A stretch of 9,765 nucleotides of DNA from Acholeplasmataceae bacterium (lineage in GTDB: Bacteria > Bacillota_I > Bacilli_A > Acholeplasmatales > Acholeplasmataceae): the NCBI GenBank assembly GCA_003518475.1, contig DOYO01000086.1, positions 6,194-15,958 on the forward strand, given 5' to 3'. The notes beneath the pieces are model-generated. The model searched no databases. It worked only from the letters and a program-made list of their open reading frames with translations, and was not told the origin of the DNA. Of this stretch, positions 1 through 6,531 are shown piece after piece. Every line of letters begins with the position of its first letter. Within the stretch, counting starts at the first letter, position 1. The position numbers were made by a program, and so were the translations under genes.

Positions 1-531
1 GGTTGGACAACCTTCTGGCAAGGCAATACCGCTTCTGATATTGGAGTAGGTATTGGTATCAGAGATGCCTTTAGAAATGTATTGGGAGCATCTTTAGTGA
101 GTACCATGAGTGCGGCATCGACTGTCGTCGTCGTCTTGACAGAAACTCCTTACAGTGAGGGTGTAGGCGATAATGATACCTTGACTTTAACCGGTGGAAC
201 AGCGCATCCTGACAATCAAGCAGCTTTGCTAGTCGCTGAACAGGCTCAACAGCAGGGTAAAAAAGTGATTGGCATCCTGATCTCAGGAAGACCGCTCATT
301 TTAGAAAACTATTTATCAAGATTTGATGCTTTTGTTGCAGCATGGCTGCCGGGTTCTGAAGGTGGAAACGGGATTGCCGATGTTCTATTTGGCGATTATG
401 ATTTCACCGGCAAATTATCCTTTACATGGCCAAAGAACCAAAGCCAAATCGGATACAACTCCAATAGAAATGATTATGATCCGTTGATCGTTGAGTTTCC
501 ATTTGGATACGGATTAAAATATAACGCATAA
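1..531 (+). CDS. Glycoside hydrolase family 3 (beta-glucosidase type), C-terminal part only
   Basis: The reading frame is open from the first base and ends in TAA, giving 176 residues of a protein whose N-terminal part lies left of the window. What is seen is the C-terminal alpha/beta sandwich domain of GH3 enzymes: GWTTFWQG at residues 1-8, ETPYSEGVGD at 48-57, SGRPL at 95-99, PGSEGGNGIADVLFGDYDFTGKL at about 117-139 and the closing PFGYGLKY at 167-174. GH3 enzymes release terminal sugars from beta-linked glucosides or xylosides. The PYSEGVGD loop resembles the barley beta-glucan exohydrolase loop, from memory the one holding the acid/base Glu. The nucleophile Asp domain is not in view, so exact substrate, signal peptide and location cannot be judged. 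A TTG at 82 is in frame but inside the domain, so it is not the true start. The gene sits 20 bases before dnaG on the same strand, an unusual neighbour. Confidence 0.9.
   Translation, partial: GWTTFWQGNTASDIGVGIGIRDAFRNVLGASLVSTMSAASTVVVVLTETPYSEGVGDNDTLTLTGGTAHPDNQAALLVAEQAQQQGKKVIGILISGRPLILENYLSRFDAFVAAWLPGSEGGNGIADVLFGDYDFTGKLSFTWPKNQSQIGYNSNRNDYDPLIVEFPFGYGLKYNA
491..520 (+). promoter_or_regulatory. Possible promoter for dnaG-rpoD inside the GH3 3' end
   Basis: TTGAGT at 491-496 and TAAAAT at 515-520 are separated by 18 bases. They match the sigma-A consensus at 4 of 6 and 5 of 6 positions. The site lies 32 bases before the dnaG start and overlaps the GH3 coding end. It is a weak candidate: AT-rich DNA gives such matches by chance, and read-through from the GH3 gene is an equal alternative. 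Confidence 0.3.
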
Positions 532-551
532 ATGAAGACAGGAGGGAAAAC

Positions 552-2291
552 ATGGAAAGTAAGCTTCTCGATGAAATCAATGAGAAAACAGCGATTGTTG
601 ACTTAGTCAGCGAGTTTGTTTCGCTTCAAAAACGCGGAAAAAACTATATGGGCTTATGCCCTTTCCATCAAGAAAAGACACCAAGCTTTTCTGTATCCCC
701 TGAAAAAAATATTGCGAAATGCATGTCTTGCGGCGAAGGGGGAAACCCAATCAACTTCTACCGCAAAATCAAGAATATCAGCTTGAATGAAGCAGCATCT
801 GAACTTGCAGCCCGCGCAGGCATCACCATCGAGGAAGTGAAGGTCAATAAAAACCCTCATGAAGCCCACTACAAGCTGATGAACGAGGTTGCTTCCTTCT
901 ATCAATTTAACTTAAAGAATAGTGAAAAGGGACAAGAAGCCTTAAAGTATTTATATAACAGACAGATGACAGATGAACTCATTTCCCACTTCAAATTGGG
1001 CTATGCGCCTTCCCACGGAAATACTTTATATCAAGTCTTAAGAGACAAAGGTTTTGCAGTCTCTGATATGATATCCTTAGGTGTCGTGAAACAATCCGAT
1101 GATGGATCTTATTATGATCTCTTCAGTGAACGTGTGATATTTCCGATTACCAATCCAACAGGCAATGTTGTCGGTTTAAGCGGCAGAACCTTGAACCCGA
1201 AGGAACAGGTCAAATACATCAACAGTCCTGAAACAGTCATCTTTAAAAAAGGTTTACTGCTTTACCATCTCTATGAAGCATTATCAGAAATCAGAAAAAC
1301 AAAACAGGTTGTTTTATATGAAGGATTCTTCGATGTCATCAGTTCTTACGCAGCAGGCGTTCAAAACGGAGTTGCGACCATGGGAACTGCACTCACGAAG
1401 GATCAAGCAAAGCTGATTAGAAATGTCTCCACTTCGGTCATTGTCGCCTATGACGGCGACAGCGCTGGATTAAAAGCGATTGATCAAGCGATACCTGTTC
1501 TTGAAAAGGAACAACTTAAAGTTGAAGTGTTGACCATTCCTGAAAAGATGGATCCTGATGATTTCGTGAAAGCATACGGACCTGAAAAGTTTGAAGCGTT
1601 ATTCGGAGAATATACGACGGATGCTTATCAGTTCAGATATGATTATTACAAACTGTCAAAAAATTTGCAGAACGCGAATGACATGAAGGAATTCAGGAAG
1701 CAGGTCATGCAGATGATCCAGTCTTCCGACCCCAGCATCAAAGCGTTCTACATTCAAAAGCTTTCCACAGATTTAAATATTCCTGTTGAATCCTTCGTTG
1801 AAAAAAGAAGAACTGAGATTCAGGTTGAACCTCAGCTTCCAAAGATGGAAAAACCAAGAATCGACAACAAAAATACCAAGGCGGAACGCTATGTCATCTT
1901 CGCGATGCTCAGATCAAAGAAAACAACAGAATCATTGTTGAATAAGATCAAGCCTACAGATTTCGCTGATCACGTCAGCGCGACCATCCGGATTCAAATC
2001 GAGCACTATTATGAAGATCACACAGAACTTGACCTAAATGATTTTTTAGACACGTTAACAGGCGATCAACGGACATTTATGGAAAATGTCATGTTAAAAG
2101 ACATGTTTTGGACGAAAAATCTACCAATATCGGAAGAAGAAATCGAAACTTATGTTAAACTCATAAAGGAAGCGAATTTAAGAAGACGTTTGGAATATAT
2201 CAAAGATAAGCTCGCACATGAAGAACAGATAACCGAGGCACTGATCAAGGAAAGAGACCAGATTATTGTCTTATTGAAGCACACAAAATAG
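552..2291 (+). CDS. dnaG: DNA primase DnaG
   Basis: This is the replication primase, which makes short RNA primers at the fork and works with the replicative helicase. The 579-residue length is normal for the family. Domains in order: a CHC2 zinc-binding domain with C36, H39, C57 and C60 in the CPFHQEKTPSF...CMSCGEGG arrangement; the RNA polymerase core with RVIFPI at 194-199 and SGRTL at 210-214; the KYINSPET stretch at 221-228; and a TOPRIM fold with the conserved Glu in YEGFFDV (E257) and the DxD pair in YDGDSAGLKA (D301, D303), which bind catalytic metal. DPDDF follows at 334-338. The last 140 or so residues match the poorly conserved helicase-binding region. The ATG is 5 bases after an AGGAGGG site (540-546), which fixes the start. 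The TAG stop overlaps the rpoD ribosome binding site, so dnaG and rpoD are surely co-transcribed. All key residues are present. Confidence 0.98.
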   Translation: MESKLLDEINEKTAIVDLVSEFVSLQKRGKNYMGLCPFHQEKTPSFSVSPEKNIAKCMSCGEGGNPINFYRKIKNISLNEAASELAARAGITIEEVKVNKNPHEAHYKLMNEVASFYQFNLKNSEKGQEALKYLYNRQMTDELISHFKLGYAPSHGNTLYQVLRDKGFAVSDMISLGVVKQSDDGSYYDLFSERVIFPITNPTGNVVGLSGRTLNPKEQVKYINSPETVIFKKGLLLYHLYEALSEIRKTKQVVLYEGFFDVISSYAAGVQNGVATMGTALTKDQAKLIRNVSTSVIVAYDGDSAGLKAIDQAIPVLEKEQLKVEVLTIPEKMDPDDFVKAYGPEKFEALFGEYTTDAYQFRYDYYKLSKNLQNANDMKEFRKQVMQMIQSSDPSIKAFYIQKLSTDLNIPVESFVEKRRTEIQVEPQLPKMEKPRIDNKNTKAERYVIFAMLRSKKTTESLLNKIKPTDFADHVSATIRIQIEHYYEDHTELDLNDFLDTLTGDQRTFMENVMLKDMFWTKNLPISEEEIETYVKLIKEANLRRRLEYIKDKLAHEEQITEALIKERDQIIVLLKHTK

Positions 2292-2296
2292 GAGGT
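2290..2296 (+). promoter_or_regulatory. rpoD ribosome binding site overlapping the dnaG stop
   Basis: AGGAGGT begins within the dnaG TAG stop codon and lies 7 bases before the ATG at 2304. This decides the rpoD start over an out-of-frame ATG at 2297 that touches the site. The overlap suggests that ribosomes ending on dnaG may help start rpoD translation. Confidence 0.85.
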
Positions 2297-2303
2297 ATGT
2301 TTA

Positions 2304-3566
2304 ATGGATATTGAAAAAATTATTGCATCGCTTGCAAAAAAAGCCGGCAAAGACAAGTTTTTAAACCTAGAAGATATTGAACCATTCGCTCAACCAGGCA
2401 GCGACACATATTTTGATATCGAACGGGGATTGCTTGATATGGATATCGATATCATCACTCCTGAAGATCTTGAAGAAGAGGAAGTTGAAGAAGAAAGCTC
2501 AACACTCGTTGTTGAAGAAGACGAAGAAGATGTTGAATTTGACTTGGAAGACACTGAACCAGATGATTTATCATTAAGCGGTTTGGAAGTTGAAGAAGAA
2601 GAATTGATCAACATCGAATCCATCGCATCCAATATCAAAATTGATGATCCAGTACGCATGTACTTGAAGGAAATCGGACAAATTCCACTTTTGAATCAAG
2701 AGGACGAAAAGAAGTATGCAGTATCCGTTTCCAATGGCAGATATGCCAGAGAACAGCTCGATGAAATTTCTGAAGGCGTTTTAGTTCTACCGGAAAAGGA
2801 TATTGAAGAACTAAAAAGAGCGGTTGAGCGTGCTCAACACTCTAAAAACAAATTGGTAGAAGCGAACTACAGACTGGTCGTTTCCATCGCGAAGCGTTAT
2901 GTCGGCCGCGGGTTGTTATTCCTGGATTTGATTCAGGAAGGGAACATGGGCTTAATGCGCGCAGTCGATAAGTTTGATTATGAAAAGGGATTTAAGTTCT
3001 CTACCTACGCAACTTGGTGGATCCGTCAAGCAATCACACGCGCTGTTGCCGATCAGGCGAGAACCATCCGTATTCCAGTTCATATGGTTGAAACCATCAA
3101 CAAGATGATCCGCATCCAAAGACAATTGATTCAGGATTTAGGCAGAGAACCTTCCTTGGATGAAATAGCTTCAAAGATGGGCATTACTGCTGAAAAGGTT
3201 CAAAATATTCAAAGAATAGCAAAAGAACCAATTTCATTGGAAGCACATGTCGGTGAAGAAGAAGATTCATCCTTGGGTGATTTCATTTCAGATCCAAATG
3301 CGCTCACTCCTCATGAATTCATGCTTCAGGAAATGGTCAAGCAAACCCTTGATGAAGTGTTAGAAACGTTAACAGACCGTGAAGAAAAGGTTCTTCGTTT
3401 ACGTTACGGTCTATTTGATGGAAAGAATCATACGTTGGAAGAAGTAGGTCGTGAATTTGGCGTCACACGTGAACGTATCCGCCAAATTGAAGCGAAGGCG
3501 CTCAGAAAATTAAGAAGTCCATCCAGACAAAACAAACTGCGTGAGTTTTACTATGGCAAGAAATAA
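2304..3566 (+). CDS. rpoD: Primary RNA polymerase sigma factor (RpoD/SigA)
   Basis: The product is the housekeeping sigma factor that directs RNA polymerase to -35/-10 promoters. In 420 residues it shows region 1.2 ([12 protein letters not shown], 114-125), region 2 with [17 protein letters not shown] (187-203), [14 protein letters not shown] (208-221) and the -10 reading helix [16 protein letters not shown] (232-247), region 3 ([18 protein letters not shown], 253-270), and region 4 with [14 protein letters not shown] (357-370) and the -35 reading helix-turn-helix [20 protein letters not shown] (377-396). These are nearly identical to Bacillus SigA. Two parts are unusual: residues 42-111 contain no Lys or Arg and are very rich in Glu and Asp, and there is a linker of roughly 30 extra residues between regions 1.2 and 2.1 (about 143-178). 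From memory Bacillus SigA is about 50 residues shorter. It follows dnaG by 12 bases, the classic dnaG-rpoD pairing. Confidence 0.98.
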   Translation: MDIEKIIASLAKKAGKDKFLNLEDIEPFAQPGSDTYFDIERGLLDMDIDIITPEDLEEEEVEEESSTLVVEEDEEDVEFDLEDTEPDDLSLSGLEVEEEELINIESIASNIKIDDPVRMYLKEIGQIPLLNQEDEKKYAVSVSNGRYAREQLDEISEGVLVLPEKDIEELKRAVERAQHSKNKLVEANYRLVVSIAKRYVGRGLLFLDLIQEGNMGLMRAVDKFDYEKGFKFSTYATWWIRQAITRAVADQARTIRIPVHMVETINKMIRIQRQLIQDLGREPSLDEIASKMGITAEKVQNIQRIAKEPISLEAHVGEEEDSSLGDFISDPNALTPHEFMLQEMVKQTLDEVLETLTDREEKVLRLRYGLFDGKNHTLEEVGREFGVTRERIRQIEAKALRKLRSPSRQNKLREFYYGKK

Positions 3567-4173
3567 GAGAATCTCTTTTCTCGCAGAGCTGACCAAGGGA
3601 TATGACCGTGTTCTGGATATAGGAACCGATCATGGACTTGTGCTTCAAAAAGCATTTGAAAAAGGATACATCAAGGAAGCTATAGCAACTGACCTAAGAG
3701 AGAAACCACTACAACAAGCGAAAAACAATTTAAAAAACTATCCGGCGACATATATCCTGTCGGATGGTTTTTTGGCCGTTAAAGTACCATTCGATTTGGC
3801 GATTATTGCTGGAATGGGTGCGTATTTAATCGCAGATATCATGGATCATGCTCCAGAAGGCAACCAGACTTACATCTTGCAAGCCAATGAAAAAACAGAA
3901 ATATTAAGAGAGTATCTGCTGAATCACGGATTCAAAATCATTGACGAATATGTGGTTCATGATCGATTTTATTATGTCGTCTTAAAGGTTGTTAGAGGAT
4001 TGATGGTTTTAAATGAAGAGGATTTATATTTGGGTCCAATCTTAAAAAATAAACCTGAATCTATCGAGTATTATGCAAGAAAAGCACACCAAATCGAAAA
4101 GATTTTACCAGGTGCAGATCCTGAACGGCAGATAGAACTTGGGAAAATGTTAAAGATCTATAAAAATTTATAG
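3553..4173 (+). CDS. trmK: tRNA (adenine-22-N1)-methyltransferase TrmK
   Basis: TrmK transfers a methyl group from S-adenosylmethionine to N1 of A22 in the D-arm of tRNAs and acts in the cytoplasm. From the ATG at 3553 the protein has 206 residues. It shows the SAM-binding loop DIGTDHG (22-28), an acidic ATDLRE at the end of strand two (45-50), SDGF (70-73), the family signature IAGMGAYLI (85-93), [14 protein letters not shown] (109-122) and LGPIL (160-164), followed by a helical tail. This matches Bacillus YqfN/TrmK, though about 30 residues shorter. The frame also has a GTG at 3541, four codons earlier. Neither start has a clear ribosome binding site; I prefer ATG, and the start remains uncertain. 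Either way it overlaps the end of rpoD, so translational coupling is likely. The Nif3-like gene that follows trmK in Bacillus is missing here. Confidence 0.92.
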   Translation: MARNKRISFLAELTKGYDRVLDIGTDHGLVLQKAFEKGYIKEAIATDLREKPLQQAKNNLKNYPATYILSDGFLAVKVPFDLAIIAGMGAYLIADIMDHAPEGNQTYILQANEKTEILREYLLNHGFKIIDEYVVHDRFYYVVLKVVRGLMVLNEEDLYLGPILKNKPESIEYYARKAHQIEKILPGADPERQIELGKMLKIYKNL

Positions 4174-4205
4174 TGAAGTAAAAATTTCTAATAGAGTATA
4201 AAGCC

Positions 4206-4221
4206 TTTACATAGATGTAAA
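4206..4221. promoter_or_regulatory. Candidate MarR operator, perfect 16-bp palindrome
   Basis: TTTACAT and ATGTAAA flank a central AG, giving perfect 7-bp arms. The palindrome begins exactly at the -35 box and runs into the spacer. MarR-family dimers commonly bind palindromes of about this size over their own promoter and block RNA polymerase. Binding by the protein encoded just downstream is an inference from position and shape. Confidence 0.6.
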
Positions 4222-4234
4222 TAAGCGTTACAAT
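4206..4234 (+). promoter_or_regulatory. Sigma-A promoter of marR and the ABC genes
   Basis: TTTACA at 4206-4211 and TACAAT at 4229-4234 have a 17-base spacer and match the consensus at 5 of 6 positions each. Transcription would start near 4241, about 30 bases before the marR ATG. It is the best promoter in the gap between trmK and marR. Confidence 0.75.
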
Positions 4235-4271
4235 AAGAGGTACAGTAACAAGGTTCAAGAGGAGAACAAAA

Positions 4272-4706
4272 ATGAAAGAATATCAAATTTTACAAAAACT
4301 GGATCGTTCGCTGCAAGTCTTTCGCAGAAGCGGAATTTATAAGCGTGCAAATACAAAATTAAGTGATGCGGATATCATGGTTTTATTTTGTGTCGCGTTT
4401 TGCGACATGAGCCAAAGGGTAAAACTTTCAGACATATCCAAGACACTTCGTGTGACATTGCCAGCCGTTACCCATAAGGTCAACGACTTGGTTGAAAAGA
4501 ATTATGTGGAAAAAGAAACATCACCAAAGGATTTGCGTGTCACCTATATCAGACTTACTCAAACAGGTAAAGAATACGTTGAATCCATTAGAGAAGAATA
4601 TTATCAGCCGTTAAGGGAAGTCGTCAAGTATCTTGGCGATGATGATACCAAATGCTTGATGCGGATTCTTGATAAAATCAGTCTGATGGGTAAGACAAAA
4701 AAGTAG
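4272..4706 (+). CDS. MarR-family winged-helix transcriptional regulator
   Basis: This 144-residue protein has the layout of MarR regulators: an N-terminal dimerisation helix, then a winged helix-turn-helix at about 50-98, with VKLSDISKTLRVTLPAVTHKV as the helix-turn-helix and SPKDLRVTYIRLT (84-96) as the wing with its usual Asp and Arg (D87, R89), then C-terminal dimer helices. MarR proteins usually act as homodimers that repress neighbouring genes and let go when a small molecule or oxidant is sensed. C40, C44 and C128 are present; C40 and C44 lie one helical turn apart, but redox sensing is not shown. The ATG lies 7 bases after AGAGGAG (4258-4264). The palindrome over its promoter suggests self-repression, and two ABC exporter genes 76 bases downstream are the likely targets. 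The ligand is unknown. Confidence 0.9.
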   Translation: MKEYQILQKLDRSLQVFRRSGIYKRANTKLSDADIMVLFCVAFCDMSQRVKLSDISKTLRVTLPAVTHKVNDLVEKNYVEKETSPKDLRVTYIRLTQTGKEYVESIREEYYQPLREVVKYLGDDDTKCLMRILDKISLMGKTKK

Positions 4707-4734
4707 AAATTTATATTGACCATAAGCATATAAC

Positions 4735-4763
4735 GAAAGATTAGCAGATAATCTTTCTTTTTT
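4735..4763 (+). terminator. Hairpin with T-run between marR and the first ABC gene
   Basis: GAAAGATTA (4735-4743) and TAATCTTTC (4749-4757) form a perfect 9-bp stem with a 5-base loop, followed by six T (4758-4763). This is the form of a Rho-independent terminator, though the stem is AT-rich and so only moderately stable. Only 19 bases remain before the ABC start codon, too few for a promoter, so the exporter genes probably depend on read-through. The hairpin may set a lower exporter level or act as a conditional attenuator. Confidence 0.7.
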
Positions 4764-4782
4764 CTGGAAAGCAGGTTAGTCG

Positions 4783-6531
4783 ATGTTCAAGATATTAAAA
4801 TTCTTAAAACCATATAAATGGGGAGTCATTTTGGTGTTCGTCCTAGTCGCGCTCCGCGCTGGCTTAGACCTTCTTTTACCAATGATCCTTGGTCTTTTGG
4901 TCAGTGATGGCATTGGATTAAGTGCAACGAGTGTAGATCCGAATGTCAGAAGAATATGGGAACTTGCTTTATTGATGTTAGGAGCGACACTCCTATCCAT
5001 CGGTGTTACCATCATCAGCGGTTTGATGGAATCGAAGATCTCAGCTGGCTTCGCATTGGACTTGAGAAAAGCGGTTTACCAAAAAATCGAACAATTTTCC
5101 CTCAAGGAAATGGATCATTTTTCTACATCTTCATTAATTACCAGATCAACCAATGATATTCAGCAGCTTCAGGGATTTGTCAATACGATGCTGCGCATGA
5201 TTATTTTAGCGCCTTTTTTGGCGATCGGTGCGATTGCGTTCTCGATTGCACAACACCCGACCTTATCCATGCTATTAATCGTATCCATCATCAGTTTAGT
5301 CGTGATGATTTCAATCATTTTCGCAATTACATTACCTAAGTTTCAACTCGTTCAAAAGCTGGTTGACAGATTAAACTTGGTCACCAGAGAAAATCTGACA
5401 GGCTTACGTGTGGTCCGTGCATACAATACACAAGAAAAACAAGCGAAACGGATTGATGATGCCAGCAAAGAATCGATGAAATTAAATATCTTCGTCAACA
5501 GAATCATGAGCTTGATGTGGCCGATCATGGGCTTGATCATGGGCATGACCAGCTTGGCGATTGTATATCTCGGTTCTAAATATTTCATTGGTATTGATGG
5601 ATTTGATCCAGGCTCGATGATGGCGCTCATGCAGTATGCGATGCGTGCAATCATGGCATTCATGTTCATCACCATGATTTTCGTCATGATTCCACGCGCA
5701 GTGATTTCTGCTAAGCGTGTGCTTGAAGTTCTTGAAATGGATATCGAAATCAAGGATCCTGAATCCCCCATCTCTCTTCCTTCCTTAATGAAGGGTGAAA
5801 TAGAGTTTAAAGATGTATGCTTCCAATATCCAGACGCCCAGGCACCTGTTTTATCCCATATCAATTTTACGATCCAATCCGGTAAGACAACAGCCTTCAT
5901 CGGATCCACTGGATCAGGCAAATCAACATTAATTAATTTAATCCCTAGATTTTATGAAAGAACATGCGGATCCATCACCATCGACGGTATCGACATCAAG
6001 GATATGACACAACATGATTTACACGGACTCATCGGTTATGTTCCTCAAAAGGGAGTTCTTTTCAGCGGGACCATTACAGATAATATCTTATTTGGCAAAG
6101 ATGAATTTGATGCGAACTTGATGAAAGAAGCAGCAGAAATCGCACAGGCTACAGAATTCATCGATATTTTGGCGGAAACGTACGATCATCAGATCGCACA
6201 AGGCGGAACCAATGTCTCAGGCGGTCAGCGTCAAAGACTTTCCATCGCAAGAGCAATCGCTAAAAAGCCTTTAATCTATATTTTTGATGACTCTTTTTCA
6301 GCGCTCGATTATAAAACAGATCAAAAGCTTAGAAAGATGCTGGATCAAAGGGTTGTCGCTACCAAATTAATTGTTGCGCAACGCATCAACACCATCAGAC
6401 ATGCAGACCAGATTATCGTCTTGGATCAAGGATCCATTGTCGGTAATGGAACGCATGAACAATTATTGAAGTCCTGTTCAGTTTATCAGGAAATCGCTTC
6501 GTCACAATTGTCGAAGGAGGAACTTATATGA
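4783..6531 (+). CDS. ABC multidrug-type exporter half-transporter, degenerate ATPase site subunit
   Basis: A 582-residue half-transporter with an N-terminal membrane domain of six likely helices (about 13-35, 60-82, 135-157, 160-183, 243-263, 283-304) and a C-terminal ATPase. The ATPase has Walker A GSTGSGKST (374-382), Q-loop Q422, an intact signature VSGGQ (478-482) and Walker B YIFDD (499-503). The catalytic Glu position after Walker B is Asp (D503), and the H-loop His is Gln (Q533 in VAQRINT). These two changes mark the impaired-site partner of heterodimeric exporters such as TM287/288 and BmrCD (family knowledge). TM5 and TM6 are rich in Met. The start is ATG, 7 bases after a weak GCAGG site (4771-4775). 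It overlaps the next gene by ATGA and carries that gene's ribosome binding site. Such pumps export hydrophobic drugs or lipids from the inner leaflet; the substrate here is unknown. Confidence 0.93.
   Translation: MFKILKFLKPYKWGVILVFVLVALRAGLDLLLPMILGLLVSDGIGLSATSVDPNVRRIWELALLMLGATLLSIGVTIISGLMESKISAGFALDLRKAVYQKIEQFSLKEMDHFSTSSLITRSTNDIQQLQGFVNTMLRMIILAPFLAIGAIAFSIAQHPTLSMLLIVSIISLVVMISIIFAITLPKFQLVQKLVDRLNLVTRENLTGLRVVRAYNTQEKQAKRIDDASKESMKLNIFVNRIMSLMWPIMGLIMGMTSLAIVYLGSKYFIGIDGFDPGSMMALMQYAMRAIMAFMFITMIFVMIPRAVISAKRVLEVLEMDIEIKDPESPISLPSLMKGEIEFKDVCFQYPDAQAPVLSHINFTIQSGKTTAFIGSTGSGKSTLINLIPRFYERTCGSITIDGIDIKDMTQHDLHGLIGYVPQKGVLFSGTITDNILFGKDEFDANLMKEAAEIAQATEFIDILAETYDHQIAQGGTNVSGGQRQRLSIARAIAKKPLIYIFDDSFSALDYKTDQKLRKMLDQRVVATKLIVAQRINTIRHADQIIVLDQGSIVGNGTHEQLLKSCSVYQEIASSQLSKEELI

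Noticed and set aside
2390..2659. Serine-rich minus-strand open frame opposite rpoD
   Set aside because: The Ser run is the reverse complement of the Glu codons (GAAGAA) in the acidic region of RpoD, so it is a composition artefact.
4716..4733. Five-codon TTG-started leader peptide before the marR-exporter hairpin
   Set aside because: No ribosome binding site precedes it, the start is TTG and such tiny frames occur by chance; it cannot be claimed as an attenuation leader.
4753..4771. Alternative CTTTC/GAAAG pairing that would compete with the intergenic hairpin
   Set aside because: Only 5 bp, and its second arm is made after the T-run where termination would already have happened, so it cannot serve as a normal anti-terminator.
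5352..5921. Long open frame (189 codons) on the minus strand inside the first ABC gene
   Set aside because: It lies wholly within a clear ABC transporter gene, has no recognisable domain and no ribosome binding site was seen; it is a shadow of the coding strand.
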